Shown here piece after piece: positions 1 through 12,963 of a DNA stretch of 64,000 nt. Position 1 is the first letter of the stretch. Each line of letters begins with the position of its first letter. A program made the translations under genes and the position numbers. The notes below the pieces were generated by a model, which saw only the letters and a list, made by a program, of their open reading frames with translations, did no database searches and was not told where the DNA came from. Source of the DNA: Campylorhamphus procurvoides (Eukaryota > Chordata > Aves > Passeriformes > Dendrocolaptidae); NCBI GenBank assembly GCA_013396655.1, contig WBMV01001906.1, positions 1,270,166-1,334,165 of the forward strand, read 5' to 3'.

Positions 1-2859
1 AGAAGCTTCTGTAGTTGGTAATCTCTGTTTAAACTTACAAATTCATGGCCAAGTTCAACACTTTTTTGCACCAGCATCTTAATGTCACGTTCCAGACCCT
101 GACAAAAGTTATTCTGACTTCATGGTTTTCATTAGGTCAATGCAACTGTTCTTATTTTTTCCAATATTACAAGTATAGAGATCTTTGGCATTTGTTTTTC
201 ATATTCTTGGTTTCTAAGAATCTTTGGTATGCCTAAAAATTTATATTGGAAGACCATTAGATTGTGTGTTTCTGATTTCAAAACCTCAAAAGTCAGTGCC
301 ACCTTTTTGCATTTAGTTGTCGTTGTGAACAGCTAATATTTGGGAACATACTAAATTATTGGGAGAGCATCTTTGAATAAGATGCCAACAGTTAAGCTTT
401 TAGTAGAAACCTGGAACTGCTGTGAAAAACTCAGTCTGTGTTGTGGCTTGTCTGTGCAGAGCTCAGAGTATGAAATGGTTTCAGCGTGTCCTGTTAGGGC
501 TCCTCAGCCACTCCTTCAGCAGAGTTTGCTGGCAGGCAGTTTTCTGCTCATGGCAGAGAAAGAAAATGTTATGAAAGCAGAGACTGATTTCAGAGTGCTG
601 CCTTCAGAGGGAAAATAGCCACCACCTACCCTCCCAAACTCTGCTCTAGTCTTCAACTCCAGAGCTTAATGGGGAGGTAGTGAGGCATTGAATTACTTAA
701 TGACTGGCTCTTCTGTCTGTGCCTCGTGTGATGTAGGTGTCCCTGCTGTCAAACATTATTAGGAGGTTATATGACTGTGTGACAGTGCACAAACCTCTTG
801 TGAGGTTGGTTTGAGGTTTCAGATGTTTGTGAACAATCTTTTATGGCAAATTACCTTTTTCCCTTTGGGATGGGAAAGCTTTTGAGAGCTGCTTCATTTG
901 GAACTGACACAGTAAATCTTCTCATGCTGTTCGTGCTGGTTAAAGTGAGTAAGGCAACTTCACCTGTACTCCTGTGTTTTGTTTGTGGTAGCTGTTAATT
1001 CCACTTTTGGATTTGTGTGGTGGAGGGCAGGGAGACCAACAGCTGATGTGGTGTTATGTGAAATAGGAGAATAAATATTGGTAGAAGTTAGCACTGCTTT
1101 TATTTCATTACCTTGTATGGAAGATTTCCTGTGTCACTTGGTAACTGTATATCCAGGGATACATTTCAATATGAGTTTATGCTATTCCTTTCCTTTTTTT
1201 TTTTTCCTTTATGTCACCAAGTAGCATCATTTTTCAATGACAGAAGGACTTGAGATTTATTCCAGTGTACTTCATCTAAATGTTTGGCTGAATTTTGAAG
1301 TCTCACATGTTGTTTTTCTTACTCCTAGGAACTCTTCAAAACAGTGAGCAGGTGCTCAGATAACAGTAGTATTCAAGTTGGAGTATTTTTCAAAGCTATC
1401 TATCTAGTATAAACAAGGAAGCATTTTTAAAAGATATCTAAAACAAACTAGACATACATCTAACCCATTTAAATAGTTTTCTGAACATTTTAGAGATAAC
1501 TTGCTTAAAAACACCTGGGCTGGCACACAGTTTCCTTTTACTCTTTACCTAAAATGGTGTCCTCTTACAGGATCCTTGCTGTTGAACCTTTCTGTATTTT
1601 TTTTGTTGTGAGGCATCAGAAATTTAGTGGAGAGGCAGTGTCTTATACCTGTTGAGGTGAATTGTTTTTACAATGCGCAGAGCTTTGGTACTGCTGAGCA
1701 AAATGTGTACACCCAATTTCAGTCTGAGTGCTCCAAGTTGTAAATATGGGGTTTTCTTGACACCAGCTGCAGTCTGATACCATCTTATAACTAATTGTCA
1801 TCCTCCTTGAGACTGGAAATTCAACCAAGCACCATTTTCCCCACATGTAAGGTAGATCTGAGTATTTTGTTTTGTATTCTTGGCTCACACTGTTCAGATA
1901 TATCAGGATAACTTGGGGAGAATGCAGTTCTGCAGCAGTGCAGTAAGTGACAGGACAATTCCTGTGTTGTTCATTTAGAGATGGGTCAAAATAGAATCAC
2001 TCCAAAATAGCTAGGAGGTATTTGAGGATTGTTTTGGTTTTAAATAGAAGTGAGTATATTAAGCTGACTCTGTAATAATAGAACACATTAATGCTCTGCA
2101 CCATGTTGTATTCAGGTTAGTTCAAAAGTGTCTCAAGGGTAGACTTTAAACTTACTGCACAAGGAGACTTAACTGAGGTCCTGGTAGCAGCTTGTGCCCA
2201 TAATCCTCTGAATTTGAGGTTCTTACTGGGTTTCTTTCTCTGCTGGGAATTATTTGAAGCCTTCCTATTTTCCTCTAAGCCAAACCTCACTCTTCTGGTA
2301 CAAGTGCAAGTCAGTGGAGCAAGAATCATTCACAATTATTTCTTTCAGTTAAGAGTAGCTTGGTAATTGCATACTGCTGTATAGTGTAAAATACTCTGTT
2401 GTTGGTTAGATAAACTGTAAAAGCTCTGCTGAATTTCTGGTGTTGGTAGAGTTTTTGTGCAGACTGGAAGCAGTGAGTAGGAGGGGCTGCCTTTCCTCTG
2501 CCTCTTCTGCTCCTCACTGCTGTCAGCTTTCCATTATTGGGCTTGAGAGTAAATAGGAAATTTTCTACTTAAAAGCATCTGCCTGTTTAAAAAAGAATTT
2601 AGAAAACATTCTTAGATTTTGCTGGAATTCTGTAGAAAGATGGTTAAAATGCTTTCCCTTGTTCAGTTTTCCTTGTGTGTTCATTACCAGAGGCTAGATG
2701 GCAGTCAAGCAATGCTGCTGGTGGTGTAGCTTGGGCTGGGTGTTTGCAGGTGCTCTTGTTTATGAATTAGTGCTGTCTCAACACAATGGTTAATATTTCT
2801 GGTTTCCTTCTTTCTCTTTCTTTGTTGTGCTGTTGAATTACAAACTGATTTTATAATTT

Positions 2860-2873
2860 AAAAAAAAAAAAAA
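2860..2873. repeat. Poly(A) homopolymer, about 14 bp
   Basis: An uninterrupted A-run lies between TTATAATTT and TTAAAAG. No poly(A) signal or gene-like sequence precedes it, so it looks like a simple mononucleotide repeat and not a retrocopy tail. Confidence 0.9.
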
Positions 2874-4837
2874 TTAAAAGAGCAGCAACCATAGCTGGTT
2901 AAGATACAATGGGTAATAACTTCAGGCTAATTGCTAATTCCTATATACTGACAGTAAACCTAGGTAGAACGTGCAATTCCTCAATAAGAATGTTTTCAAG
3001 AATAGTAAATCTTTTTTTAAAGACTGTTATATTTAACAGTTAACCATAAAATGTTTTGGATTTTCAGAACAAAGTTCTTGTTACATTTGTTGTCACAGCA
3101 ACCTTTCGTTACAGACCAAGGACAAAAGTACAAAGTACTTGTTTGGATGTTTGGCTTCATTATCTTTAATGTGACTTGTAATTTACAGAGTTTAAAAGTT
3201 TAAAGTAACTCCCTTCCTATCCTGGTTTTGGAATCCTGTGGATTTCTACCCATTCTCTTCTGTGTCTAGTTCGTTCTCTCTCTTCTAAGGACTTTGTTTA
3301 CAGTGAGTTTTTCTCTTCAGCTCTATAGTACAGTATGTGCTTTCCTCTGTTTACATCTTCTGTTTTCTGCCTTCACTTCACAGTTCTGTTCAGTTCTTAT
3401 ATAACGTTGCCTTTTTGAACACTTGTATTGAATTCCTATTTCTTTATTTATCTTTGTCTCTCTCTGGGATGTTGCCAAATGCTGAAAATAGCATCGAAAA
3501 AGACCCTGGAGGTCTCCCTCTTTTCTTCTGTCAGCCTTGAATTGTGTTTGACTCTGGCAGTTATCCTTTAGCTGCCCTTCAGATGGCTGATTTACCCAGT
3601 CTCTTTAGTGTTTGTTTTTAAAAACTACTTCCACTTTTCATTCTTCAAGTACCTGAAATGATGCTTTGTTAGTTTTTGTGCTACTCTCAGATGTTTCACT
3701 TCTTTTGAGGGTTTTGGCCAGATTCTTCTGTAGTTAGTTCTCTCCTTTTACTCCTGCTTATCTTCTACTATGGATGTTTTCATTTTCATTGTCACTGGAA
3801 GCAAGTCACTAAATCACTAACAAAAACAATTAGTTATTTTTCCTTTAACTATCTATTTCTTAAAGGCAGAACAGATGAGTGAGGTCTGAGATCATGAGTT
3901 GGGGTAAAAGGTAAAAATACTGTTCCTAATATTCATCACTGTTGATGACTACCTCAAAGCAATTGCTTTTCAAGCAAAATGTCATAACTTGACATTGGTA
4001 GTTTGAGCTCAGACTCTTCTAAATACTGTGAACACTCTCTGAAATTATTGTTGGAGGACTTTATTTGGAATTGCTTTATATTTTTGCACTAACCCAAATT
4101 CTTGATTTCTTCCTTTTTCTCCTTAATTACAGTATAATATAATTGGTGTTGTAGACTTTCACTGGTCCACATTTTTTATGTTTAATAGGGAGAAAATGTG
4201 AATATTTATCTCTCTTCTAATTTGTACATTTTATGCTTTATTTTTGGTTGTGTTATAACCTTACAATACTTAGCTTGAGAAATAGGAAAGCTGAGAATCA
4301 GGTCTCTTGCCTAGGCTGTTAAGCTTAATTGAACTCAGATTGGCGGACTGAAAAATAATGCTCTTAGTGGGAGAAAAAGCTTATGGTGAAAAACATACCT
4401 TTTTTAATATGCATTATTATTTTCAGCTATACAAGTACAATGGGATTCTTCTTTTTCTGCAGCTTGTCATAGTTGCTGAAGCATGAAATATGCTGTAGGG
4501 TTGGAGCTGATGCACTTTTAAAGAATTTTTGTATTTCCTGTTCTGTTTGAGCTCATTGCCCAGCATCGCTTCATGATGCTAATTGCTGTTAAACACATAT
4601 TATTAGCTCTCTTACTGCCAAGTAGTTCACTGCAGTAGAAAGAACAACAATGGAAGTCTCTAAATATAGGGGGGTTTATGTACTCATGTGCTGATGAAAC
4701 CTGCTGTTTATCTTCTGGCTATTGCAAGATGACATCTACTTGTATATCGTGTTTCCCAAGTCGCCAGCACTGGGAAATGCTCAAAGTACACGGTCCAGGC
4801 ATTACAAAGACTTGGTATTTGCAGTTGTGTTTTTCAG

Positions 4838-4865
4838 CCTGGAGTTTCCTTTCCTGGAGTTTCCT
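4838..4865. repeat. Short tandem duplication around CCTGGAGTTTCCT
   Basis: Two adjacent copies of CCTGGAGTTTCCT, separated by one or two T bases, occur inside the 5' intron. This is a local slippage-type duplication. Confidence 0.75.
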
Positions 4866-7041
4866 CAGTGTGGTGAGGAATGTATAATTACAGAAGCATA
4901 ATGAAATATGCTGTTGACAGAAAAGTATGCTTGGAATCTCAAATGCTGTCCTTCTCTGACACCATGAGAGTTCCAAAGTTTGATGCAAAGATAGTAAAGT
5001 GGCGTATCTAGATTTATCGGTTAACACTTTGTCATACTATGTTTTTATGTTTTAAAATGCTCTGGCAAAGGTTTTCTACTTTCTTATATCTTTGTGGCCA
5101 CAGTTTACATTTTATTTGTCATGCTCATTAAATTCCTGCAGTAGAAGAAAATAATGCTTGTTCATACTAATTTTGAAGATCAAAGCATGGCATAGAAACA
5201 ATGTATCAACTAACAAACCTCTCAAAAGCGCAGAGTTGTTTAAAAAATATGGGTTAGTGCAAAATCTGTTAATTACTGGAAAAACATCAATAAATGGAAA
5301 CATTATCCAGGCAGTTTGTTCTCTCGAACATCAAATCCATGTTTCTTTTAAATGGCTTCCATTTCTTTAGGAAGCTTTTCCACAGTTAGATTTATCATTA
5401 TTATTCACAATTCCTTCATATGCAGGTTTTCCTGTTTTTTCCTGTAAATACATAGATACTGTGTGTAAACAAAACAATTCCAGCAGGACTTTGAAATATA
5501 ACAAAAACAGGTGGTTCTGTCTCAAGTGTTCCATCTTTCCTTTATATTGCTCATATTTTACAAAGTGCATATTAACTATTTTCATCTCACACACACTCTC
5601 CTAAGTCAATAAATAGCTTTCCCTGCAGAAATGCAGAATGTTTCATGTTCTGTGTCACAAAACCCCCCCAAAATCTTAAAATATACTTAGCTCTTGTCAC
5701 CATTTATAATAAAATACAGTAGTCCTCTGTGAGCACTGTAGGAAGGCTGCTGAAGAACAGCTGGAACAACAAACAGTTCAGACAAATGCCTGTTATGTTT
5801 TTCCTTTTCACCTATATGGCTGTGACAAAGCAAATCTAATAAAGGGTTAGCTTTCCAAGGGAATATTGTTTTGCTGTGTGTTCATGGCCTGTATTATAAA
5901 GTATTTCATGATTGTGTTATGAGAAATAATTATAAAACACTTGATTGACTTGATATTTGGTAAATTTTTTAATATTGGTCCCATGAAATCACCATTAGGG
6001 GTGGCTGGTAAACCTAAGAAAAATCTACATTTCTGCTAATAGAAAAAGGCAGATTTCAAGTGCCCAAGTCTGATCTTGGGCCTGAAATCTATGGTTTTAC
6101 TTGTGAGATTAAGAGTTAGAGCTCTATATCCATCAGCAGTTTCCTCAGACCTACTTTGTGTTTTAGTCACTTGGTGTTAGTCAGTTTAGTTTTCTTTGAA
6201 TAATGAAGTAAAACTGGGTTCTCTGGTCAAGTTCTGCCCTTTGCTACTGTGGCTTTTCAGTGGCAGGTGCTGTGCCATGAGCTGGGCTTCTGCAGCCTTT
6301 AGCTTGAGTTTTTCCTGCTGTTGGTGCTCTTAAAGGAAGAGGCATTAGTCTGTCTTTTTAACACTGACTGGACTTGCCAACGCTACAGTCTTGTTTTCTT
6401 TAGTATACGTCACTGACTATATTGAATATGTATAATTCCATTTAGTCCTAACTCTTTGTTGCATTTTTCTTGTGCTGTTAGCACACCCATGCAAGATGAC
6501 TTTACAAGAGCCACAGTGTTAAAGACAAAAGGAAGCAGAGCTTAACTCTGATAATAATGTATTTGAAGTTTTATTGGCCCCAAAGGTCAGGATAACACAG
6601 GTTCCCCACCCTTCCTGTCACTGATGTCGTGATAACGTGAGAGCTGAAATAAGGGGGTTCAACAATATCTTTTCACAAAACCATTTTTGGATTCTAAGTG
6701 AGAAATATAATTTCATTTTAAAATTCTTCCAAATGGGGAGAAGGCAAGATATTAAAGAATAGAAAAATGGAGTATTCCATAGGTGTCAGGCAGAAAAAAG
6801 TTTTAATCTGTCCTTGTTTTATCTAGCAGTGTTGTTGTGTGATATCAGTGGAGATTTGATCACTGCTGTTTGTATAGATGGTCTCAAGTAAGACTGGTCT
6901 TGGTCTCTAAAGAGGAGATATTGCTGATAATGTTTGGTGTGTATACAATACAAATATAACAAAGCATGAAATAAACTTTATTATGACAGTAGGGTAAATG
7001 AAATGTCATAAAAGCAGTTACATCTCGCTTCTTTCTTGCAG

Positions 7042-7132
7042 GATATCTTGAATAATCTTGATTCATGTGATCTTGAAGATGATGATCTTATGCTTGATGT
7101 GGACCTGCCTGAGGACCCACCTCGTGACAAAG
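7042..7132 (+). CDS. CCSER2: CCSER2 coding exon A (acidic segment)
   Basis: This 91-nt exon sits between acceptor CAG (7039-7041) and donor GTTAGT (7133-7138). It is read from its first base as 30 codons plus one base, beginning DILNNLDSCDLEDDDLMLDV and continuing DLPEDPPRDK. The segment is strongly acidic, with two short runs of Asp/Glu around Leu/Met. This is typical of the conserved region just C-terminal to the serine-rich half of CCSER proteins. The trailing G joins AG of the next exon to make GAG (Glu), which confirms the junction. No start codon is expected because the N-terminus lies upstream of the window. Confidence 0.9.
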
Positions 7133-10119
7133 GTTAGTAAATCAGCCAAGCAGTCTTATGTGAAAGTGCTTTGTGGGCTGAAGGGTTTTTTGGGTTGCTT
7201 TGCTCTGACTCTTGATTCAAAAATTCAATGCACTCTTCAAATTGTGTTGTTTTCTGTTGGTTTTTTTAAAGTATAGTTGTTTCTTTTCTGAAATATAGGA
7301 AGAGTGATGTTTCTGTTTCCCCAAATACAGCTTTTATATTTGAAGAATTCTAAAGTTAGAAATTTACTGCCTTTTTAATAAAAGTGCAACCTTGTTTCCT
7401 ATTGGGTTTTTTTCTTAAAATTATTTCAATAGAATGAATTTCAAAGTTTTAAGTTAGTCTTTCAGTCTCATGTTTCAGATACATTTAAAAATGTTGAAAA
7501 TGTTGGGACAGCATTTTTTATTAGCTTTGATGAATGACAGTGTAATTCTTTGGGATAAGTCTTTGTTTCCCTCTACAAAATGGCAATATCTTATGATATA
7601 TTGTATACAAATTCAGGGTGACAGAAGCCTGAAGTTTAAGGCATATTTTTTCAGAGTGTCCTTTATACACTTTTACTTTCAGTGAAAGATGCTGGAAAAC
7701 TTTTCACATAGAGTATAATGGTACCTAGATGTTACTGAAATAATGCAAATCCAGAACAGAATGAAATTGGTAAAGGAAATTATGGCTAGACTTTCTCAAA
7801 TCCCAGAGTGGAAAACTTTAAGGCATTTGCTTTTGGTTATTCCTGACTGACTCATAGGGATTCTTGTTGTCATGTGAATATGGGTATTAGATTTACCTCC
7901 AGTTCAGTGGAGGGCAATGTATCTTCAAATGAACAGAAACAGTGAATGTGGAGCACTGCTATGCCCACCCTGTTCAAACAGGCACTGAGACAAAGAAGGC
8001 TTTCCTTATTCTGTGTAATGTTCAGCTGTCTACTGAAGTTGGAGGAAATTCAGGTTTTTTGGAGAGTATCTCTGAGTTCTAGTGAAGGCTCCTGCATGTA
8101 TGTTAGATATGAAGCCAAAATAAATAAATACATATTGGCATCTACCACAATGGTGGCACGTGATGTTTTAACGGTGTGCGTGCACATAGGAAGTGCAGTA
8201 TTTAATCTTCTAAATCTCAGAATGAGTCTTCCAAAGTACTTTGTGAAAGGTGATGATTGACAGCATTGCTACTATGCAGGTTTTCAACCCTGGCAGGTAT
8301 GAAATTTTTATTTTTTACTTAATTTTCCAGACTGGGTAACAATCCAAGCCTAGGGCATATTTTTTCAATAAGGGCAATTCTAATTCTGTTGGGAAAACCC
8401 ACAAAACAGTTTTAAAGGGTAGATCAATTTCTCATAAGTTTCCTTGTTTATGAAACATGCACTTCATTTGCATCAGTAATTCCTTTGCAATTTATTAATT
8501 TCAAAACTACTAGAAAGGCATGTGTTTTAAAGGTGAATGTTTGCCCCCCCAAAAAAGGCAATTAATTACTAATTACTGTTACTTCTGGCATTTTTTTAGA
8601 GGTTGGGTTTCCTTATAAAATTAATGTGGCATAAACTGGCTATCTCTGCTTCCTATCTTGAAATCGCTGTATTTTTAGCAAAGAGGATCTGAAAAGAACA
8701 ATTCAAAAGCCACCTCCAGGCTTTTCCTTGTGTGAACCTGACCACCTGCTAAAGCAGAACTTGTTCTTGGTTAATATCCACATGTCTTTACTCAGTGTCT
8801 CAGTTTAATTTTCCAAAGCTGAAAATCATGTTTACTTATAAACTTACTGAGGGCTTATTTTGTTGTTAATTTGCATGTGTTATGAGCTGTAGAAGGTGTT
8901 GCTGAAGGAAAATAAATCTTTCATTGCTTTAGGTGAATAAATTTGTTTTCTGACATAATTTTTTGGTGGTTGAGCTATGTGATAAAAACTGAATTGTAGC
9001 TGTGAGTATTTGTTAGAATGATTTGTAAGAACACTTTTTGGCAACACTTTTTCCCTAATGATGTGCGACCTCACCGACGTCAGCCTCTCAAGACTTTCCA
9101 GGTCCCCAAAAACTCTCCTAGTTTCACTTTGGAGTCTGGGATGCCGCTTGGCCACTATTTATAGAAACAGTTCTAGCCCAACAAGTATGCAGGGAGTGAG
9201 GACGGCAGTTTTAAATCACAGGGTAAGGCTGGGCTCCCTTCCCAACCACACGCAGGCTGGGAACTAAGCAGGAAGGAAGGCCTGTTTATGAGCGTCTTGT
9301 GCGCAGTTTTCTGAGTAGGCAGCCGAATAAACAATGTTCCCTTGTGTGGAGTTTCTCCTAGCAAAGGACTGACAATGTGAGGAAAAACTCCTTGGGTAAG
9401 TGAAGGAGAAAGTGTGGTGGCAGAATAGCAGTCCCTGACTGTTTTTGCTCTGCCTGACTGCCCGGCAGCAGCCGGTGTTTTGGCTTTCTCTCTAGTTGTT
9501 CGCAGCCTGTTGCCAGATTTAGCATTTGTTCCCTTAAGAACTTTGTGGACTCTGTGTTGCTTTGCAAAAGTTAATGTTTTGGAGAGACTGGTTTCCTTGT
9601 TTTATATCATGCTGGTTGTCCAGGTGAATAAAGATTAAGTGTCTTTGAAGCTGGAAAAGATGAATAGGGTGAGCTGTATCTGTATTCTTACTTACAGGGT
9701 TTTTTTGGAGTGCATACTCTTCTCTGCTTACAAGGCTGTCTTTCTCTATGTGTTGGTAGAACTATTTAAGGGCCTGAAGATATGGTCTAAGAAAGACAGG
9801 AAACTGTTACTTCTGAATTTCTTTCCTTTCTTGTAGCTCTATCTCCTGCAAATGATTTTCTGCTTGAACTGGAAATACGTTCAGGCTGGATTCTGTAGTT
9901 CCTGCTACAGGTTACTCTTATGCTTGAAACAAGTTTATATATAGTTAGTAAAAATGTGACATCATTATACAAGTGTGCTTGACGCTTCTAAAATACATAG
10001 CTTTGTATTCATTACAAAACCCCAAAGAAACTAAAACAAAACAGTTTTTACACTTCATTTGTTATGAGGTCCTGGGAGCAAATGTTATAATTTTCTTTTT
10101 AACTCTATGCTCTCTGTAG
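7133..10119 (+). other. CCSER2: Intron A-B (2987 bp)
   Basis: The intron starts with GTTAGT and ends with TCTCTGTAG. It is mostly AT-rich filler. The exception is about 9055-9335, which is richer in CpG and carries recognisable transcription-factor motifs (listed separately). No exon was found inside. Confidence 0.85.
9055..9335. promoter_or_regulatory. Candidate intronic regulatory element with CRE-like and MEF2 sites
   Basis: Inside an AT-rich intron this block contains several CpGs and three motif matches: CGACGTCA (9075-9082, one base off the CRE palindrome TGACGTCA), a full-consensus MEF2 site CTATTTATAG (9155-9164) and AATAAACAATG (about 9326-9336, forkhead/SOX-like). The motifs are seen directly; enhancer function is inference. 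An alternative intronic promoter is possible, but no first exon with an ATG and donor in frame was found. Confidence 0.4.
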
Positions 10120-10282
10120 AGGAATGTGAAAATATGAGCCGTTATGATAGACAAGACAGAAATGCCAGACAACATCAGGAAGGATTCTGGAAAAGGACAC
10201 CACAACAGCGATGGAATGCACAGGATCACTATCATCTTGGCCATACTGATCATTATATCCATGGTAAAAATGATTTGAACAG
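10120..10282 (+). CDS. CCSER2: CCSER2 coding exon B (His/Arg/Gln-rich segment)
   Basis: This 163-nt exon lies between acceptor TAG (10117-10119) and donor GTAAAG (10283-10288). Its first two bases complete Glu with the preceding exon. It then reads ECENMSRYDRQDRNARQHQE, followed by GFWKRTPQQRWNAQ and a His/Tyr-rich stretch DHYHLGHTDHYIHGKND. The last two bases, AG, combine with the first G of the next exon to give Arg. Composition is basic and aromatic with no predicted helix, so it is probably a disordered linker between the acidic segment and the coiled-coil block. The GFWKR and RW...HYHL pattern matches my memory of CCSER family proteins. Confidence 0.9.
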
Positions 10283-10884
10283 GTAAAGGACTTTTCTCCC
10301 TTCTCCCAAACATTTATAATACTAATGAGAAATTCCTTTTGGCATTGAAGGGTCTCAAGTGATACTGAGTACCAAGTCATTTTCAGAATAGTTGTATGTC
10401 TGAGTGGGAGCATCACTGAGGGTTACAACAATTTCCTTACAAAACTTATGCTTCTGTTTTTATTCCAAATACTTGTTACTTCTGTTGATGTGACATTATA
10501 AATGCTTGATTAAAATACCTTGTGTGTTCCTTGGGAAACCATTACCATGTCTTACTACTAGCATTCTGTAAGTTTGGACACCTTGTTACTTTTTAATTTG
10601 TGGGTAAATTAAATGTAATCCTGTAGTCGTTGTAGGATTGAGTGACAGTTTGTAGAAATCCTGATAAACAAACTGGTTTGAGGGTACTGTAGTTGTTAGT
10701 CGGTGACAGGTCTCCACAAGTGGAAAGGAAAATTCTGCATTTAAGTGAAATAGCATTGACATTTTCTGGTGTACTTATTTTCTGCCACAGTATGATCCAT
10801 GTTACGTAACACTTTCCTTTTTCTGAATGCCTTCTAACTGTAGTGTGTAAGTGCAGTGTTTTTATGTTTTGAATTTTTCTTTAG
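10283..10884 (+). other. CCSER2: Intron B-C (602 bp)
   Basis: A short AT-rich intron with donor GTAAAG and acceptor TTTCTTTAG. Nothing else recognisable was seen in it. Confidence 0.9.
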
Positions 10885-11080
10885 GGGATCAAACTACCTG
10901 GAATCTCCTGTTGGTCACTTGGAAGGCTACGGAGCGCCCAGTTTTTACCAGGCTCCTCGGCAGCTGGTGGGCTTGCCGGAGAATACTGTGATGCTTGATG
11001 AGATGACCCTTCGGCACATGGTCCAGGACTGCACGGCTGTAAAAACGCAGCTCTTGAAGCTGAAGAGGTTACTGCACCAG
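10885..11080 (+). CDS. CCSER2: CCSER2 coding exon C (conserved helical core)
   Basis: This 196-nt exon has one base completing Arg and then 65 codons. It begins GSNYLESPVGHLEGYGAPSF and contains the most diagnostic block of the family, LPENTVMLDEMTLRHMVQDC, followed by TAVKTQLLKLKRLLHQ. The second half has regular Leu/Met/Val spacing and is expected to form an amphipathic helix or coiled coil. The donor is CAG|GTGGGC, which departs from GTRAGT. Reading through it would add 16 residues before a stop at 11126-11128. The next exon fits in phase 0, so the splice is favoured. Confidence 0.93.
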
Positions 11081-12942
11081 GTGGGCTGTTCAAACAGATC
11101 AGAAGCAGTAAAGGAGGTTGGAGAGTGAGCTTAGATGGGTTTATGTTCTCTTTGGCCTTATTAGGCTATTGATGTTTCATTTATACATTGAATTACAGGT
11201 TTCAAGAAGCGTGTATTTTTTATTTCTATTTGAATTGCTATTTTTCTGCCTTTTCAGCACTTTACTGTCTGCAAAACTTATTAAATATTATTGTTTTACT
11301 TCTCTGAGGAAATGTCAAATTAAAAAAGAAAGCCAGTGGAAATGAAGACCAGCTTTTGTTCAATAAGATCTGACAAAGCTGGGATTTAAAATTAAAAAAT
11401 ATTAAAATTGATCCCATTGATCAAACCTGCATTTAGCAAGTCAATGCTAAGAGCTTTTTCTTAAGGCTTTGTTTTCCTCATTCTTTTCATCTTTTCTATG
11501 TGTTTTGACAAGAAGCTTAGCAAATCCTGCTGGGTCATCCGTATTGGAAGTGTTCAAATTTAGCCTTCCTATTTTATGAAATTGTCATAAGCTTTTAAGG
11601 AGCTTTTTCATTTCACCTCAAAACTTGGCAAATTGTGGGAGTTGGTAAACTGCTAAATGACTCAGCAGAAGTATGACATTTCAGCTACAAAAATTCCTTT
11701 GTTACCGTAAAAATAACGAACAGTCCATGAGACCCTCTTTGGAGGCATATACAGATTATTACTGGAAAGTATTTGTATGATGTTCTCTTGTAACAGTAGA
11801 TTTATTGCTGTTCTTACTTAATAGGATAATGTAATGAAAACAAGTTTGTGTCTTAAAAGTAACACACTAAAGCAAAACATAGCAAAACAAAAAGCAGATC
11901 AACCTTGAGGCTAATTCAAGGGTCTGACTGTGCCTTTTAGAAATGCAAGCATTTGCTTCCTGTGGTGACTGAGATGTATTTCTATGAATTTCTGATTTTG
12001 TGAGTAGAAAATCTATTGTAACACAATGTAGTGTCAGAGTGGGAAAGTGTGTTCTTAGGACCTGGTGTCCAAGTGGTGGACTGCAAAACTGGTGCCCCCA
12101 ACAGCCCCAAGCATGCAATTAATGCAGATGTAGCAAGGAACTTTTTATCCACAGCTTTTAATGCCTGTAACACAAGGACAATTAAGCAACTTGATAAATG
12201 ATCTGTGTGTGTGTAGTACATTGTGTAAAGCCATGCACGTTATAGCCAAATAATGTGTGGCCCTGCAGAATATCATATTTAAAATCTCAATCTAGTTTAT
12301 AGTAGCCATACTTTCCTAAAAGGTTGCAGAACAAAACCTTGCCTGTAGAAGCTCAGATCAAGTTTTTTTAAAGAAGTTAAATGCACAGAATGAAACAGTT
12401 ACTCCTAATAAGTGCATTTTTCAAAATTTGTTCCTTCTCTTGGCAAAAGCTTGATCTTCTCCCCTCCCTCCCTGTGACAGTGAGTTTAGTAATAACAGGT
12501 ATTCTTCCCTTCAAACTTTGTCATGCATACTTGTATTTTCCTGACCTAACCTAACCTTGTTTTGACTCACTATTTCCAAAACTCATCACTGGACTTCTGA
12601 GTGTTTATTTTGCTCTCCTCTATATTATCCAGTCTTTTAATCAAACAGTATGAATAGTAATGTAAAAGTAAATTAGCCTGCTGCAGAGGGGAAAACTTTA
12701 GACCTTTACTACCTTCATTTGCTAAACAATTAGGGTAAAACTTGTATGAAATATTTGTTCATTACATTAGTGTGAAATCCTTACTGTAAACATGAAGCTT
12801 CATACTAACAGCAATGCATAAAAATATTGCAACTTTTTAAACTGTTTGTAAAGAACAGGAATGCAGTTTTGAAAACAACTATTTGAACTTTAGCATTCTG
12901 AATTCTGAAGTAGGACTTGATCCCAGCCCAGGTCACATGAGA

Positions 12943-12963
12943 TCAGCTTTAAGCTCTGTGTCT
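12943..12963. repeat. 21-bp exact direct repeat, copy 1
   Basis: The sequence around CAGCTTTAAGCTCTGTGTCT is repeated exactly at 15193-15213 in the same orientation, 2250 bp away. The flanking bases differ on both sides. The core TTAAGCT is partly palindromic. Origin unknown; it may be the remnant of a dispersed repeat. Confidence 0.75.

Larger units (their letters stand above)
1..7041 (+). other. CCSER2: Intron sequence 5' of the first exon seen
   Basis: No exon could be supported here. The stretch ends in a good 3' splice site: a pyrimidine-rich tract followed by CAG at 7039-7041. It is AT-rich with many stops in all frames and scattered homopolymers, such as a T-run near 1192-1205 and an A-run at 2860-2873. 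It also has a C/T-rich stretch around 3220-3480 and an imperfect tandem duplication of about 14 bp at 4838-4865. The short open frames lack family resemblance and splice context. Confidence 0.7.
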
